The position numbers and the translations under genes were made by a program. Below are positions 8,509 through 17,505 of a stretch of 53,588 nucleotides of DNA, one piece after another. The stretch spans positions 1 through 53,588 of the forward strand of contig QZKA01000008.1 in assembly GCA_003598135.1 (NCBI GenBank). The letters run 5' to 3'. The stretch is from Candidatus Omnitrophota bacterium. GTDB taxonomy: Bacteria > Omnitrophota > Gorgyraeia > Gygaellales > Profunditerraquicolaceae. The notes beneath the pieces are model-generated. The model did no database searches. It was not told the DNA's origin and saw nothing but the letters and a program-made list of their open reading frames with translations. The stretch's first letter is position 1; each line of letters starts with the position of its first letter.

Positions 8509-9289
8509 TACATTTCCTCTGGATCCTGGTAATTGACTCTGCTATTCCCGTCGCATCATTGATCTGTATCGCCACAGCGCGCAGCTGGATATTGCCTTGA
8601 GCCACTTCAAACCGCGTAGGGATACTGGTCACAAAACGTTCAAGCACGTCCTCTACCCTGCGGCCTATTACTGAATCATAGGGACCGGTCATGCCCACAT
8701 CGGTGATATACGCGGTGCCTGCGGGGAGAATCCTTTCGTCTGCGGTCTGAATATGGGTATGGGTGCCTACTACTGCCGAAACCTTGCCGTCGAGGTACCA
8801 CCCTAATGCCACTTTTTCGGAAGTGGCTTCGGCGTGCATGTCTACGATGATCGTTTTGGTTTCGCGCCGCATTTCTTCTACCGCAGACATAGTAGTCTTA
8901 AAAGGACATTCAAGCAATGCGTCGACAAACACCCTCCCTAATACGTTAGCGATGCCGATTTTTAAACCTGAGGGCAAGCTAAAGATGCCAAAGCCTGAAC
9001 CGGGTGCGCCTGCAGGGAAGTTAAGGGGCCTTATAATCCGGCGCTCACCCTGGATCAGCTCAAATATATCCTTCTTTTTCCAGATGTGGTCGCCAGCCGT
9101 GACTACATCGACTTCTGCGTCAAATAATTCTCCCACGGTCTGCGACGTTATCCCTGAGCCGCCTGCGATATTTTCCGCATTGGCTATCACGAAATCCATC
9201 CCTAACTCTTTTTTGAGCTCCGGCAAAAGCCTCTTTACCGCTTCTCTGCCGGGGCTGCCCACAATATCTCCGATAAATAATATCTTCAT
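8501..9289 (-). CDS. ymdB: YmdB-family metallophosphoesterase (TIGR00282)
   Basis: A 262-aa calcineurin-like phosphoesterase of the YmdB family. Metal-binding motifs are visible: GDIVGSPGR at the N-terminus, NAENIAGG at about residue 38, GDHIWK at about 67 and GTHTHIQTAD at about 175. Family members hydrolyse 2',3'-cyclic nucleotides and affect biofilm and RNA turnover in Bacillus. The gene lies 62 bp downstream of rny, the same pairing as in Firmicutes, which strengthens the call. It overlaps the next gene by 8 nt. Confidence 0.93.
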   Translation of the reverse strand: MKILFIGDIVGSPGREAVKRLLPELKKELGMDFVIANAENIAGGSGITSQTVGELFDAEVDVVTAGDHIWKKKDIFELIQGERRIIRPLNFPAGAPGSGFGIFSLPSGLKIGIANVLGRVFVDALLECPFKTTMSAVEEMRRETKTIIVDMHAEATSEKVALGWYLDGKVSAVVGTHTHIQTADERILPAGTAYITDVGMTGPYDSVIGRRVEDVLERFVTSIPTRFEVAQGNIQLRAVAIQINDATGIAESITRIQRKCNA

Positions 9290-9351
9290 AATTGCTTTAC
9301 TTTAACAGCCGATGGCCTATGGCTTATTGATAACAAAACTATCGACCATTG

Positions 9352-10905
9352 TTATTTTGCGTACTCAATTGCCCTTGTTTCCCTGATGACCGTCACCTTA
9401 ATCTGGCCGGGATATTCCATGCCTTCTTCAATTTTTTTACGAATTTCCCTTGCCAGGTTTACGGCATCATGGTCTGAAATCTTTTCGGGCTGCACAATAA
9501 CTCGTATCTCCCGACCTGCCTGTATCGCAAACGCCTTATCTACCCCCTTAAAGAGGTTCGCAATAGACTCAAGCTTCTCCAGCCTCTTAATATAGGTCTC
9601 CAGCGTCTCGCGGCGTGCGCCGGGCCTCGCTGCGCTTATCGCATCAGCAGCGACCGCCAACACTGCATAGAAACTTGTAGGCTGCGCCTCTTCATGGTGT
9701 GCTTCGATCGCATGTATTACCTCTAAGGGTTCGTTGAATTTCTTGGCCAAGTCCGCGCCGATTTTTGCATGCGTGCCTTCAATTTGATGATCGACTGCTT
9801 TGCCAATGTCATGCAACAACCCGATTCGGCGCGCAAGCTTAAAATCTAGGCCGAGCTCGGATGCCATTGTCCCCAAAAGAAACGCTACCTCGGTAGAATG
9901 CTGCAGGGCATTCTGCCCAAAGCTAGTGCGGTACTTAAGCCTTCCTAAGAGTTTTATCAGTTCGGGGTGCAGCCCGTCAACTCCCGCCTCGAATGCAGCC
10001 TTCTCACCTTCCTCGCGGATATGCTCCTCCATCTCCTGTTTTGTTTTCTCGACTACCTCTTCAATCCTGCCGGGATGGATCCTGCCGTCGCTGATCAGCT
10101 TCTCTAGCACCCGCCTGGCTATCTCACGCCGCACCGTGTCAAAACAGGAAAGGGTAACTGCCTCAGGCGTATCGTCAATAATCACATCTACCCCTGTGGC
10201 CATTTCGAGGGCTCGTATATTTCGGCCTTCTCTACCGATAACCCTCCCCTTCATTTCGTCATTGGGAAGATTGACCACGCTCACCGTTGATTCCACGGTA
10301 TGTTCAACCGCACATCTTTGAATTGCCAGGCTCACGACCTCCTGGGATTTCTTATCCAGCGTGGACCGCACCTCCTCCTCCTGCCGCTTGATCAAAACTG
10401 CCTTTTCTGCGTTCAACTCTTCGTTGAGGCGATTCAACAATATCTGTTTTGCCTCCTCCACAGAAAGCGAGGATATTTTTTGCAACCGCTCCTTCTCTTC
10501 GGCAATGAGCATGTGCAGTTGGTTCTCTTTTGCCTTTAAGGACTCTTCCTGCTTCTTGAAACCTTCCTTTCTCGCATCGATTTCCTTTTCCTTCTTCTCC
10601 AAAAGATCAAGCCTGCGGTCAATATTCTCTTCTTTCTGCGCCAATCTCTTTTCCAGGTTAAAAATCTCCTGCCGCCGGTCTTTTGTTTCATTGTCAAAAT
10701 CCTGCCTCATCTTGTACAAAAGATCCTTGGCCTCTAATTCTGCCTGCCGGCGTATATCGTCCGCCTCTTTCTTCCCTCGCTCAAGGAGAATTTTAACTTT
10801 TGCTTCTGCGTCTTCGATTTTCTTCTCGGCGACATATCTTCTCAGAAGATAACCGGCATATACCGATATCGCCGACACTATGATGGCTATGGCTATATTA
10901 AGCAT
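9352..10905 (-). CDS. rny: Ribonuclease Y
   Basis: A 517-aa membrane-anchored endoribonuclease that initiates mRNA decay. It has an N-terminal transmembrane segment (about residues 3-22) and a long charged coiled coil (about 25-200). A KH domain follows with [15 protein letters not shown] (about 222-236). The HD domain has HS...HDIGKA...H plus EAHHEE (about 335-405), and a C-terminal domain ends the protein. Domain order and length match the family. The next gene, ymdB, is its frequent partner. A promoter-like sequence lies in the 116-bp gap upstream. Confidence 0.96.
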   Translation of the reverse strand: MLNIAIAIIVSAISVYAGYLLRRYVAEKKIEDAEAKVKILLERGKKEADDIRRQAELEAKDLLYKMRQDFDNETKDRRQEIFNLEKRLAQKEENIDRRLDLLEKKEKEIDARKEGFKKQEESLKAKENQLHMLIAEEKERLQKISSLSVEEAKQILLNRLNEELNAEKAVLIKRQEEEVRSTLDKKSQEVVSLAIQRCAVEHTVESTVSVVNLPNDEMKGRVIGREGRNIRALEMATGVDVIIDDTPEAVTLSCFDTVRREIARRVLEKLISDGRIHPGRIEEVVEKTKQEMEEHIREEGEKAAFEAGVDGLHPELIKLLGRLKYRTSFGQNALQHSTEVAFLLGTMASELGLDFKLARRIGLLHDIGKAVDHQIEGTHAKIGADLAKKFNEPLEVIHAIEAHHEEAQPTSFYAVLAVAADAISAARPGARRETLETYIKRLEKLESIANLFKGVDKAFAIQAGREIRVIVQPEKISDHDAVNLAREIRKKIEEGMEYPGQIKVTVIRETRAIEYAK

Positions 10906-10959
10906 CTATCGCTCAACCTCCTTTGAAGTAAACACAAAAGTGCCTTTTGCCCGGGCATT

Positions 10960-10988
10960 AGTGTACGCCGCCTCAGGCCAGAATGCAA
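10960..10988 (-). promoter_or_regulatory. Putative rny promoter in a structured 116-bp gap
   Basis: On the minus strand TTGCAT is followed after 17 nt by TACACT, about 55 nt before the rny start codon. The gap also contains an imperfect inverted repeat (ACACAAAG near 11013 and CTTTTGTGT near 10935) and the palindrome GCCCGGGC. The leader may therefore be structured. RBS GGAGG lies about 15 nt before the ATG. Confidence 0.4.
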
Positions 10989-11021
10989 CTATTGTGCTTA
11001 GTCTTTGTGTAAGGTGAAAAT

Positions 11022-11588
11022 TTAGGCAAAAATAACCCTATTGACTTCTACATCTGCTTTTGTGGCGGGGATTCGGGGCAAGATCTGAAAATCAAATGCG
11101 AGACCTATTGTATATGCGCTTGAGGGCACTTTTTTCAGGAAGCGATCGTAACAGCCTCTGCCGCGGCCAAGTCTTCGGCCTTTGGCATCAAAGGCCACGC
11201 CTGGCACCATGACAAGGTCTATCCTGTGAAGATCAACTGATTTTTTAATCACAGGCTCCAATGTGCCGTAGAGACCTCTTTGGAGTTTCGTATCCCTATT
11301 TAATGTACATGCGTGTAATGTGCGGTTGCGTCCGCACACAGGCACTACAATCGTTTTTCCCAACTTAAGCGCATCCTGAATCATATTTTTGGTATCAACC
11401 TCGCCGTCAAAGGAGATGTAGCCCATTACTATCTTTGCCTTTTTAAACACCGGAGTCTTAAACAGTTTCTGTTTAATGAGCCAGCTTTTTCTGGCGCGAT
11501 ATTCCTCCTTTTGTGTTCTCAGTCTATGTAAAATTGTAGTACGAATCTTTTGTTTTGTCAACCCTGCATATCGAATCACGCTACGCAT
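11022..11588 (-). CDS. 5-formyltetrahydrofolate cyclo-ligase
   Basis: A 188-aa protein of the MTHFS/YgfA family, which converts 5-formyl-THF to 5,10-methenyl-THF with ATP. Typical segments are IVMGYISFDGEVDT, VPGVAFDAKGRRLGRGRGCYDRFL (GxGxGxYDRFL, about residues 132-153) and IGLAFDFQ. It is the usual length. It lies 9 bp after the metV-like gene, so two one-carbon/folate genes are paired. A 6S-like RNA lies upstream of that pair, reminiscent of the ssrS-ygfA linkage of proteobacteria. Confidence 0.93.
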   Translation of the reverse strand: MRSVIRYAGLTKQKIRTTILHRLRTQKEEYRARKSWLIKQKLFKTPVFKKAKIVMGYISFDGEVDTKNMIQDALKLGKTIVVPVCGRNRTLHACTLNRDTKLQRGLYGTLEPVIKKSVDLHRIDLVMVPGVAFDAKGRRLGRGRGCYDRFLKKVPSSAYTIGLAFDFQILPRIPATKADVEVNRVIFA

Positions 11589-11597
11589 CTATAGGCA

Positions 11598-12248
11598 TCA
11601 GTCTAGAATGAGCTTGCGCGGCTTTGCCGCTTTTTTGAAATCCCTCGGTTTCTGTATTTTGTGCAACGTCCCCTCTTCGCCCTTTTGGGCAAGCTCCTGA
11701 TAAATCAAAACCCACACGCAATCCATATCGTTATCGATTTCACACTTGCCGTTGTTAACGCCGCTACAGGGCCCGTTGAGCATGCCTTTAGGGCAGAGTG
11801 TAACCGGGCATCGCGCAGCGGTAAGGCCCAACACGCACTCTCCGCAAAGAGAACACTTTTCATAAAAATTGCCCTTGCTGTCAAGGCTTGAACCAAACAA
11901 GGTATTGCAGGCAGGCAGTATCGCTATTCCCCTGCGGTCATTGTCTTTAACCGTCTGGACACCCAGCCCGCAGGCAAGCACAAGCACGGCCTCTGCGCCC
12001 TGAAGCGCTTTCGTATGTTTTGCGAGTTCCTTCTTGACCTGGGCTGCGACGCATGGCGCCTGGGGGATTGCGCTACCTACCACATCCTTGCCGTGTCTCT
12101 TCAATAATTGTGCCATCGCCGCTATTTCCTTTTCCCCCCCTGTGCGGCACTGCGTTGCGCATTCACCGCAACCTATGAGAAATATGCAACGGCGCTCTTG
12201 TAACATCCGCAGTAGTTCCTGAATTGGTTTTTGTTCTGTCGCAATCAT
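11598..12248 (-). CDS. MetV-like methylene-THF reductase C-terminal (zinc) protein
   Basis: I chose the ATG at 12248 (216 aa). A GTG at 12275 would extend the frame but would lie inside the putative 6S RNA. The protein is Cys-rich: GCGECATQCRTGG (about residue 26), CGLGVQT, CSLCGECVLG, CPVTLCPKGMLNGPCSG and GKCEIDNDMDC. This matches the MTHFR C-terminal family (PF12225), known as MetV in acetogens, where it partners MetF in 5,10-methylene-THF reduction. No metF is in this window. Neighbouring 5-formyl-THF cyclo-ligase supports a folate role. The start has no clear ribosome site. Confidence 0.82.
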   Translation of the reverse strand: MIATEQKPIQELLRMLQERRCIFLIGCGECATQCRTGGEKEIAAMAQLLKRHGKDVVGSAIPQAPCVAAQVKKELAKHTKALQGAEAVLVLACGLGVQTVKDNDRRGIAILPACNTLFGSSLDSKGNFYEKCSLCGECVLGLTAARCPVTLCPKGMLNGPCSGVNNGKCEIDNDMDCVWVLIYQELAQKGEEGTLHKIQKPRDFKKAAKPRKLILD

Positions 12249-12258
12249 GTGTGCGTGT

Positions 12259-12446
12259 AAAAAAAATCCCCGCACTGTGCCGTTGGGAATGATGGGCTGA
12301 ACCGCTTTGGGTACAGGTGGGTGTCTGCTCCGCAGTGCCTCAGCACCACGGAAGCTTCTGACTCCCTTTAATGTGGTGTTGGCTCACCAATCATCAAACT
12401 TCCAACGTGCACGGCAGGGATATGGGTATGTGCCGTTTTTTCCTTT
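12259..12446 (-). ncRNA. 6S-like RNA (ssrS candidate), ~188 nt
   Basis: A strong promoter lies directly after pheT (TTGATT, 17 nt, TATACT). The predicted transcript runs from A at 12446 to a run of eight T on the minus strand at 12266-12259. Manual folding gives one rod. The closing stem has about 31 pairs (ATCCC/GGGAT, GTGC/GCAC, GTTGG/CCAAC, GATGAT/ATCATT, TGAGCC/GGTTCA). A roughly symmetric central bubble has about 14 and 15 nt. The terminal arm includes GGG/CCC, GTC/GAC, GCTTCCG/CGGAGC and GTGC-TGAG-GCAC. This size and architecture match 6S RNA, which binds sigma70 RNA polymerase. A cis-acting leader of metV is the main alternative. Confidence 0.6.
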
Positions 12447-12452
12447 GACCAC

Positions 12453-12481
12453 AGTATATCATATTGTGTCTAAAAAATCAA
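12453..12481 (-). promoter_or_regulatory. Sigma70-type promoter of the 6S-like RNA
   Basis: Minus strand TTGATT (12481-12476), 17-nt spacer, TATACT (12458-12453). It begins immediately after the pheT stop codon. A purine start at 12446 is 7 nt downstream of the -10 box. Confidence 0.65.
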
Positions 12482-12482
12482 G

Positions 12483-14525
12483 CTACCTAATTGTGGCGTT
12501 AAAAATTTTTTTAAGCTCATCCACCAGCTGCGCATGTAACGAATTGATTTCGCCATCGGTTAATGTGCGCTCCGACGAACAATACGTACAAGAAATAGTC
12601 AGGCCTTTCGCATCGCCTGGGATTTGTTCGCCCTTATAGTATTTACTAATCTCTACGCCCTGCAAAAGCCCTTCTGAGTTGCTTGTCCCCCATCGGTTTA
12701 TCGCGCCTAAAATTTCGCCTGCGGGAATATTGTCTTTTACGATAACGGTGGTATCTCTGGTCACTCCTGGCATACGAGGGAAAGGCGCGAACCTACGCTT
12801 AAGGCTCGCTAAGGACAAAAGCGTTTTTACGTCTATTTCCGCCTCAACTACTTCTTTATTTTTTATATCAAACTTCTCGAGCGCTTCTTTGCGCAGCGCA
12901 ACAAGCGTGCCCACCAACGCGCCGTGCACATACACCTCGCCTTCATAGGTGCTTTTCATGACAAATCGGTATGCGTTTTTTTCAATCCCAAGCCGCTCAA
13001 AAAGAACCTCTAATATTCCTTTGATATGAAGTAAGCTCGCCTCGTCGTAAGCGCGGTCTTTACCCAGCCAGAGCAATCGCCCTCCGCAGAGAGCAACCCC
13101 TAATTTGTAACGTTCCTGAACCTTAACAGTAACATCAAGAGCGTATGTGTGAGCAATTTCAAAAATAGCTATGTAAGGCTGTTTCTGGCGCAGGTTGTAG
13201 GCAACGCATTGCGCCAGGCTCGGCAGTAAGGTTGTCCTGAGAACCGCCTGATCTTTGCTTAAAGGATTTGCGATTGCGATTTCCTTATCCGTATCTTGTC
13301 CCGCAGCGTTTGCCCGTCCCTTCTCTACAAGGCTATAGGTAACAACTTCATTCAAACCAAGCCCAATGAGAATCTCTTTTAAGGACCTGTGTACAGCGGT
13401 ATCGTCCTTATGGTCAATCTGGGGCTTGATACGCGGGATGGTGCGAGGTATGCGCCCATAGCCAAATATGCGCGCTATCTCTTCGATAAGATCGACCTCT
13501 AATTTAACATCTTGGCGGAAAGAAGGTATATCCACTGCGTATTTTTTCTGCGATATTGCCTTTACCTCACAATCCAGCCTTTCCAGAATTCCTTTTATTG
13601 TACCGGCAGGGATCTCAACAGCTAACGCGCGCTTCAAGTGTGTGGCCTCTAATACAATGCGCCTGGTCGGCACCTTAGCAGTCCCTGCATTTTTTACTGC
13701 GGATATCGTGCCACCAGTGACTTGTTCGATCAAGCGCGCTGCGCGCAAGGATGCCTCTTGCACAATTGCAATATCCACGCCTCTTTCAAAGCGGTAGGCA
13801 GATTCGCTCTCCAACCCGAGCATGCGCCGGCCTCGACGAACCACTATCGGGTTAAACACTGCTGCCTCAAGCAGTATGCGTGTGGTGGCCTCACCTACTT
13901 CAGTCTTCCTGCCTCCCATTACTCCTGCTACTGCGACCGGCGAGCTTGCATCCGCAATCACCAGGACATCCGGGGTAAGCTGTCTCTCGATACCGTCGAT
14001 TGTAACGATTTTTTCTTCCTTCTGCGCCCTGCGTACGATGATTGTCCCTGCCTGCAGTGTATCAAAATCAAATGCATGCAAAGGCTCTCCCCACTCAAAT
14101 AAGATATAATTAGTGATATCTACGATGCTGTTTATGCTGCGGCAACCTATTAGCTCAAGACGTTGCCTAAGCCATTGCGGAGAAGGCCCTACCTTCACCC
14201 CCTCGATAAGCTTGGCGGTATAAAGCGGGCAATCTTTTTTTCCCTGCACTTCTATGGCCAGCTGGTGCCTTCCTGTCTTAAGAAGCGGGCGCGGCTCAGA
14301 GAGCTTAAGCGTCTTGTTGGTAAGCGCGGCGACTTCGCGGGCGATCCCAACAACGCTGAGCCAGTCAGGACGGTTTGAGGTAATTTCTATCTCAAAAATA
14401 AAATCGCCGCGTTGCTCCTCAATGGATACCACTTCAAGGCCGGCCATAGTCAATCTCTCGGCCAATTCACGAGGCGCAAGGGTAATCGCAACAAAATCCT
14501 TCAGCCAGTTATAGGTAATTTTCAT
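12483..14525 (-). CDS. pheT: Phenylalanyl-tRNA synthetase beta chain (short form)
   Basis: A 680-aa PheRS beta subunit, shorter than the usual ~800. The N-terminal segment goes from LEVVSIEEQ straight to FEIEITSNRPDWLS, so the EMAP-type tRNA-binding insert found near residues 40-150 of long PheT is absent. The B3/4 editing domain (NSIVDITNYILFEWGEPLHAFD), the B5 domain, the catalytic-like domain and the C-terminal ferredoxin-fold anticodon domain (FPRMPGVTRD) are present. It forms the alpha2-beta2 enzyme with PheS, encoded 3 bp upstream. Short PheT forms exist in several phyla, so this is lineage variation rather than damage. Confidence 0.95.
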   Translation of the reverse strand: MKITYNWLKDFVAITLAPRELAERLTMAGLEVVSIEEQRGDFIFEIEITSNRPDWLSVVGIAREVAALTNKTLKLSEPRPLLKTGRHQLAIEVQGKKDCPLYTAKLIEGVKVGPSPQWLRQRLELIGCRSINSIVDITNYILFEWGEPLHAFDFDTLQAGTIIVRRAQKEEKIVTIDGIERQLTPDVLVIADASSPVAVAGVMGGRKTEVGEATTRILLEAAVFNPIVVRRGRRMLGLESESAYRFERGVDIAIVQEASLRAARLIEQVTGGTISAVKNAGTAKVPTRRIVLEATHLKRALAVEIPAGTIKGILERLDCEVKAISQKKYAVDIPSFRQDVKLEVDLIEEIARIFGYGRIPRTIPRIKPQIDHKDDTAVHRSLKEILIGLGLNEVVTYSLVEKGRANAAGQDTDKEIAIANPLSKDQAVLRTTLLPSLAQCVAYNLRQKQPYIAIFEIAHTYALDVTVKVQERYKLGVALCGGRLLWLGKDRAYDEASLLHIKGILEVLFERLGIEKNAYRFVMKSTYEGEVYVHGALVGTLVALRKEALEKFDIKNKEVVEAEIDVKTLLSLASLKRRFAPFPRMPGVTRDTTVIVKDNIPAGEILGAINRWGTSNSEGLLQGVEISKYYKGEQIPGDAKGLTISCTYCSSERTLTDGEINSLHAQLVDELKKIFNATIR

Positions 14526-14528
14526 GCG

Positions 14529-15542
14529 CTAAAACTGTTTTAAAAATCTTAAATCATTTTCAAAAAATAAACGTATATCATCGATGCCATACTTAAGAAG
14601 CGCTATCCTCTCAACGCCCATGCCAAAGGCAAAACCCGTATATTCCTTAGGATCGTAGCCGACATGTTTAAATACATTGGGGTGGATCATACCAGAGCCT
14701 AAAATTTCAAGCCAGCCTTTCCTGCCACAGAGAGAACACCCCTTGCCTTTACAGAGGATGCAAGAAATATCTACTTCTGCCGAGGGCTCGGTAAAAGGAA
14801 AAAAATGCGGCCTAAAACGCATGGAGATATCTTTGCCGAATACAGCTTTGGCAAAAAATTCAAGCGTGCCTTTTAAGTCAGCAAAAGTGATGTCGGTATC
14901 CACCACAAAACCTTCTATCTGATGGAACATAAAAGAATGGCTTGCGTCAACCGCGTCTGGCCGATACACCCGGCCGGGAACCACTATCGCCAAAGGAGGC
15001 TTGTGGGATTTCATCGCCCGGATTTGTACCGGCGAAGTGTGGCTGCGTAATAACAATGTGTCTTTCGTGGCGAGATAGAAGGTGTCAAAGACGTCGCGCG
15101 AAGGATGCTCTAGAGGGATATTCAACCCGGTAAAATTATTAAATTCGGTCTCAATTTCCGGCCCTTCTACAATAGAAAAACCCATTTGCCTGAAGATGGC
15201 GCATACCTCATGGATGATTTTTGTGATAGGATGAAGATGGCCCAGCTCCGGAGCAATGCCCGGCATGCCGATATCAATAGTATTCGCGTTTACACCTTCT
15301 TGCCCGGCCAAGAAGGCTTTTTGTTTCTCATCAAGAAGCGCAAGAAGACTCGATTTAAACTCATTCACCTTCCTGCCGAAAGAAGCGCGTTCTTCATCCG
15401 GCAAAGAAGGAATTGAGCTGGTCAGTTGTGCGATAAGGCCTTTCCTGCCCAGGTATTTTACGCGCACTTCCTCCAGCCCTTGCAAAGACCCTAAATCTTT
15501 GAGGTCTGACGTTATCTGATTTTTAATTGCTTCAATATCCAT
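14529..15542 (-). CDS. pheS: Phenylalanyl-tRNA synthetase alpha chain
   Basis: A 337-aa class II synthetase catalytic subunit of normal length. An N-terminal coiled region (about residues 1-85) is followed by motif 2 and 3 regions. LLRSHTSPVQIRAM, the PGRVYRPDAVDASH stretch and GFAFGMGVERIALL near the C-terminus are clear. A CxxC...CxxC cluster (CILCKGKGCSLCGRKG, about residue 258) is typical of bacterial PheS. Its start lies inside the end of the upstream OB-fold-like gene (31-nt overlap), and pheT follows after 3 bp. Confidence 0.96.
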   Translation of the reverse strand: MDIEAIKNQITSDLKDLGSLQGLEEVRVKYLGRKGLIAQLTSSIPSLPDEERASFGRKVNEFKSSLLALLDEKQKAFLAGQEGVNANTIDIGMPGIAPELGHLHPITKIIHEVCAIFRQMGFSIVEGPEIETEFNNFTGLNIPLEHPSRDVFDTFYLATKDTLLLRSHTSPVQIRAMKSHKPPLAIVVPGRVYRPDAVDASHSFMFHQIEGFVVDTDITFADLKGTLEFFAKAVFGKDISMRFRPHFFPFTEPSAEVDISCILCKGKGCSLCGRKGWLEILGSGMIHPNVFKHVGYDPKEYTGFAFGMGVERIALLKYGIDDIRLFFENDLRFLKQF

Positions 15543-15997
15543 GCCACTCCCAAAATAACTAACAACACAAGCGCAAAATTCCTTTTGCGTATGTTAAATT
15601 TTTCTGCATATGCCCTGCCAGATCTTACGATACGTATGGTTTCGGCATGTATATCAAGGTCGCCGCCATGTAAGGGGCAGGCTCGATGAAAGATCCCTAC
15701 CACTTCAACCCAATCGCCCTTTGACTGGTAGCTGCCTGTGCGTTGGATAGTCTTTGCGGCAGACCCTTCCAGCCATACGCCGATCGCATTCGCTCCATCA
15801 CGAAGGTTTACCCATGCAAAATTCCCTCTGTACATTATATCACCGATTGCTTCGCCTTCATACGATATCCTTGTGTTATCAAATTTGGCTGCGTTACTGA
15901 CCAGATCGACGCTGGAGACGGGTTGAGCATAGCAGGCGCGCGCGGCAAAAATAAGAAACAACCCTATGAAGAAGACGCCCCGGAAAAACAGCTTCAT
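15512..15997 (-). CDS. Secreted/membrane-anchored OB-fold-like protein
   Basis: I placed the start at the ATG giving MKLFFRGVFFIG, which yields a 161-aa protein. The upstream in-frame extension overlaps trkH and has no signal character. A signal peptide ends near CYAQ (about residue 24). A beta-rich domain follows with features of small OB-folds: ISYEGEAIGDIMYRGNFAWVNLRDG and WVEVVGIFHRACPLHGGDLDIHAETI. A C-terminal hydrophobic helix (about 138-156) with a basic tail suggests a bitopic protein with an outer-face domain. No function can be assigned. It overlaps pheS by 31 nt. Confidence 0.6.
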   Translation of the reverse strand: MKLFFRGVFFIGLFLIFAARACYAQPVSSVDLVSNAAKFDNTRISYEGEAIGDIMYRGNFAWVNLRDGANAIGVWLEGSAAKTIQRTGSYQSKGDWVEVVGIFHRACPLHGGDLDIHAETIRIVRSGRAYAEKFNIRKRNFALVLLVILGVAWILKQLKIR

Positions 15998-16002
15998 GTT
16001 AT

Positions 16003-17505
16003 TTATTTCCCTCTTATGGCTGCGACGAAAAAACCGATTAACGTAAACACCGAAATAAACTCTAGCCTTCCCGCCCACATTTGAAAGATGTAAGTTATTT
16101 TCAGCGCGGCAGGCATAGCTACCGAAGTGATCCCGCAAGACAAGCCCACGTTAGCTGCGGCAGAGGTCGACTCAAAAAGGGAATTCAAGAACGGATAGCC
16201 AAAAAGCATGCCCACAAGCGAGCCTATTCCATAGAGCGCTAAGTACGCAAGCGTAATAATCAGCGCTGTCCTCGCCTGATGGTCTTCCAGAAACACATCC
16301 CTGATATGGTGGAACTTCTGTATGACAATCGACTTATCAGGCAATATCACCCGCTTGATATCCTGAAAAAGCGCCTTCATTACCACACCCACCCGCAACA
16401 TTTTAATCGCGCCAGTCGTCGAACAGACCGCGCCGCCAAGCGCCATAGCGATAATCAAGCCCACTAACGCAAGCTGGCTCCAGTCGCTGATGAATTGAGG
16501 GGCATAGAGAGTGCCATAACCCGTACCGGTGTGCCCTGAGATAAACTGATAGAACCCTTTGCGGAAAAGCGTGGATGTGTGCGGATACACCTGCATTTGG
16601 TTTAACCCAATGGCAACGAGCACAAAAAGCAAAGCGACCGAGAAGAAAAAAGCAACGGTCTCAATATTCTTAGTTATCTCTCTGCGGTTGCCCATCCATA
16701 TATGGTAATGTAGCCTAAAATTAATGGCACCCAGGATCATAATCACAATAGTAACAATTTCAATAGCCGCACTGTGATAATAAAGGATGTTTTGCGACTG
16801 AGGCGCAAACCCGCCCGTATCGAATGCCGCCATAAAAATACAGGCGCCGTGGAAAAAAGCACTTCCTTTTGACATCCCTTCAGCTATGCCGACAAAGCCG
16901 AGGACCGTGGTCCATAAGACAAAATATACTATACTTACCAGCCAGATAAAACGGCTTGTGTTGACCACGTTAGGCAGTATTTTTTCGTCGCGCGCTTCTC
17001 CAATATACATCTTGAAGGCGCCAGAGGTACCCTTCACCAGCAGGGAAAGAATGACAATCACTATCCCCTGCCCTCCCACAAACATAATCAGGTGCCTCCA
17101 GAAATTATGGCTTAGCGCCATGTGGTCCAAATCCTGGACAAGGGTAAGCCCTGTGGTGGCAAACCCAGACATCGAATCAAAGCATGCATCGAGAAACGAA
17201 TTCCAGTGCCCGCTTAAATACATGGGGATTGCGCCCAATACCATTGCCACCAGCCACGATAAGGACACTACAATCATCCCCTGCATCCAGCTTAAGTCTT
17301 TATCGGTATCGCATAACTTTATCAAGAGCAGCCCGATAATCAGGCTGATTTGGGCACTGATAAGAAAATCCAGCGCCGGGTTAAGCTCATTACACGCTAC
17401 CCCCAGTATCAAAGGCAAGAGCATAACACAGCCCAGGCCCACAATAACCTTACCTAAATAATACCCGATGGTCTTGACGTCTTCTATGCTCGGCTTCAAA
17501 ATCAT
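16003..17505 (-). CDS. trkH: TrkH/KtrB-family potassium uptake channel subunit
   Basis: A 500-aa integral membrane protein of the TrkH/KtrB superfamily, with pore-loop segments such as SMSGFATTGLT, AAFDTGGFA, GHTGTGYGT and ANVGLSCGIT. These are the four repeats that line the K+ selectivity filter. I place the start at the ATG at 17505 because it forms an ATGA overlap with the stop of a 38-aa membrane ORF. A longer 522-aa reading from 17571 would run through that ORF. The two upstream TrkA proteins would be its cytoplasmic gating ring. Confidence 0.92.
   Translation of the reverse strand: MILKPSIEDVKTIGYYLGKVIVGLGCVMLLPLILGVACNELNPALDFLISAQISLIIGLLLIKLCDTDKDLSWMQGMIVVSLSWLVAMVLGAIPMYLSGHWNSFLDACFDSMSGFATTGLTLVQDLDHMALSHNFWRHLIMFVGGQGIVIVILSLLVKGTSGAFKMYIGEARDEKILPNVVNTSRFIWLVSIVYFVLWTTVLGFVGIAEGMSKGSAFFHGACIFMAAFDTGGFAPQSQNILYYHSAAIEIVTIVIMILGAINFRLHYHIWMGNRREITKNIETVAFFFSVALLFVLVAIGLNQMQVYPHTSTLFRKGFYQFISGHTGTGYGTLYAPQFISDWSQLALVGLIIAMALGGAVCSTTGAIKMLRVGVVMKALFQDIKRVILPDKSIVIQKFHHIRDVFLEDHQARTALIITLAYLALYGIGSLVGMLFGYPFLNSLFESTSAAANVGLSCGITSVAMPAALKITYIFQMWAGRLEFISVFTLIGFFVAAIRGK

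Noticed and set aside
10906-11021. A second 6S-like RNA between the cyclo-ligase and rny
   Set aside because: At 116 nt it is too short, and the rny promoter-like boxes are inside it. Pairing is only partial.
12249-12275. GTG 12275 as the metV start
   Set aside because: It lies within the 3' part of the structured 6S-like RNA, without a ribosome site. ATG 12248 gives a normal N-terminus.
12413-12438. Plus-strand terminator ACGGCA...TGCCGTTTTTT
   Set aside because: A 6-bp stem with a 14-nt loop and T-run is possible, but no rightward gene or promoter precedes it. It is probably part of the minus-strand RNA region.
12259-12446. Cobalamin, SAM, THF riboswitch, SRP RNA or tmRNA for the structured region
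   Set aside because: The conserved cores of these families (for example GCCACTG of cobalamin or the GGAAGGAAGC loop of SRP) are not present on either strand. The single rod with a central bubble fits 6S better.
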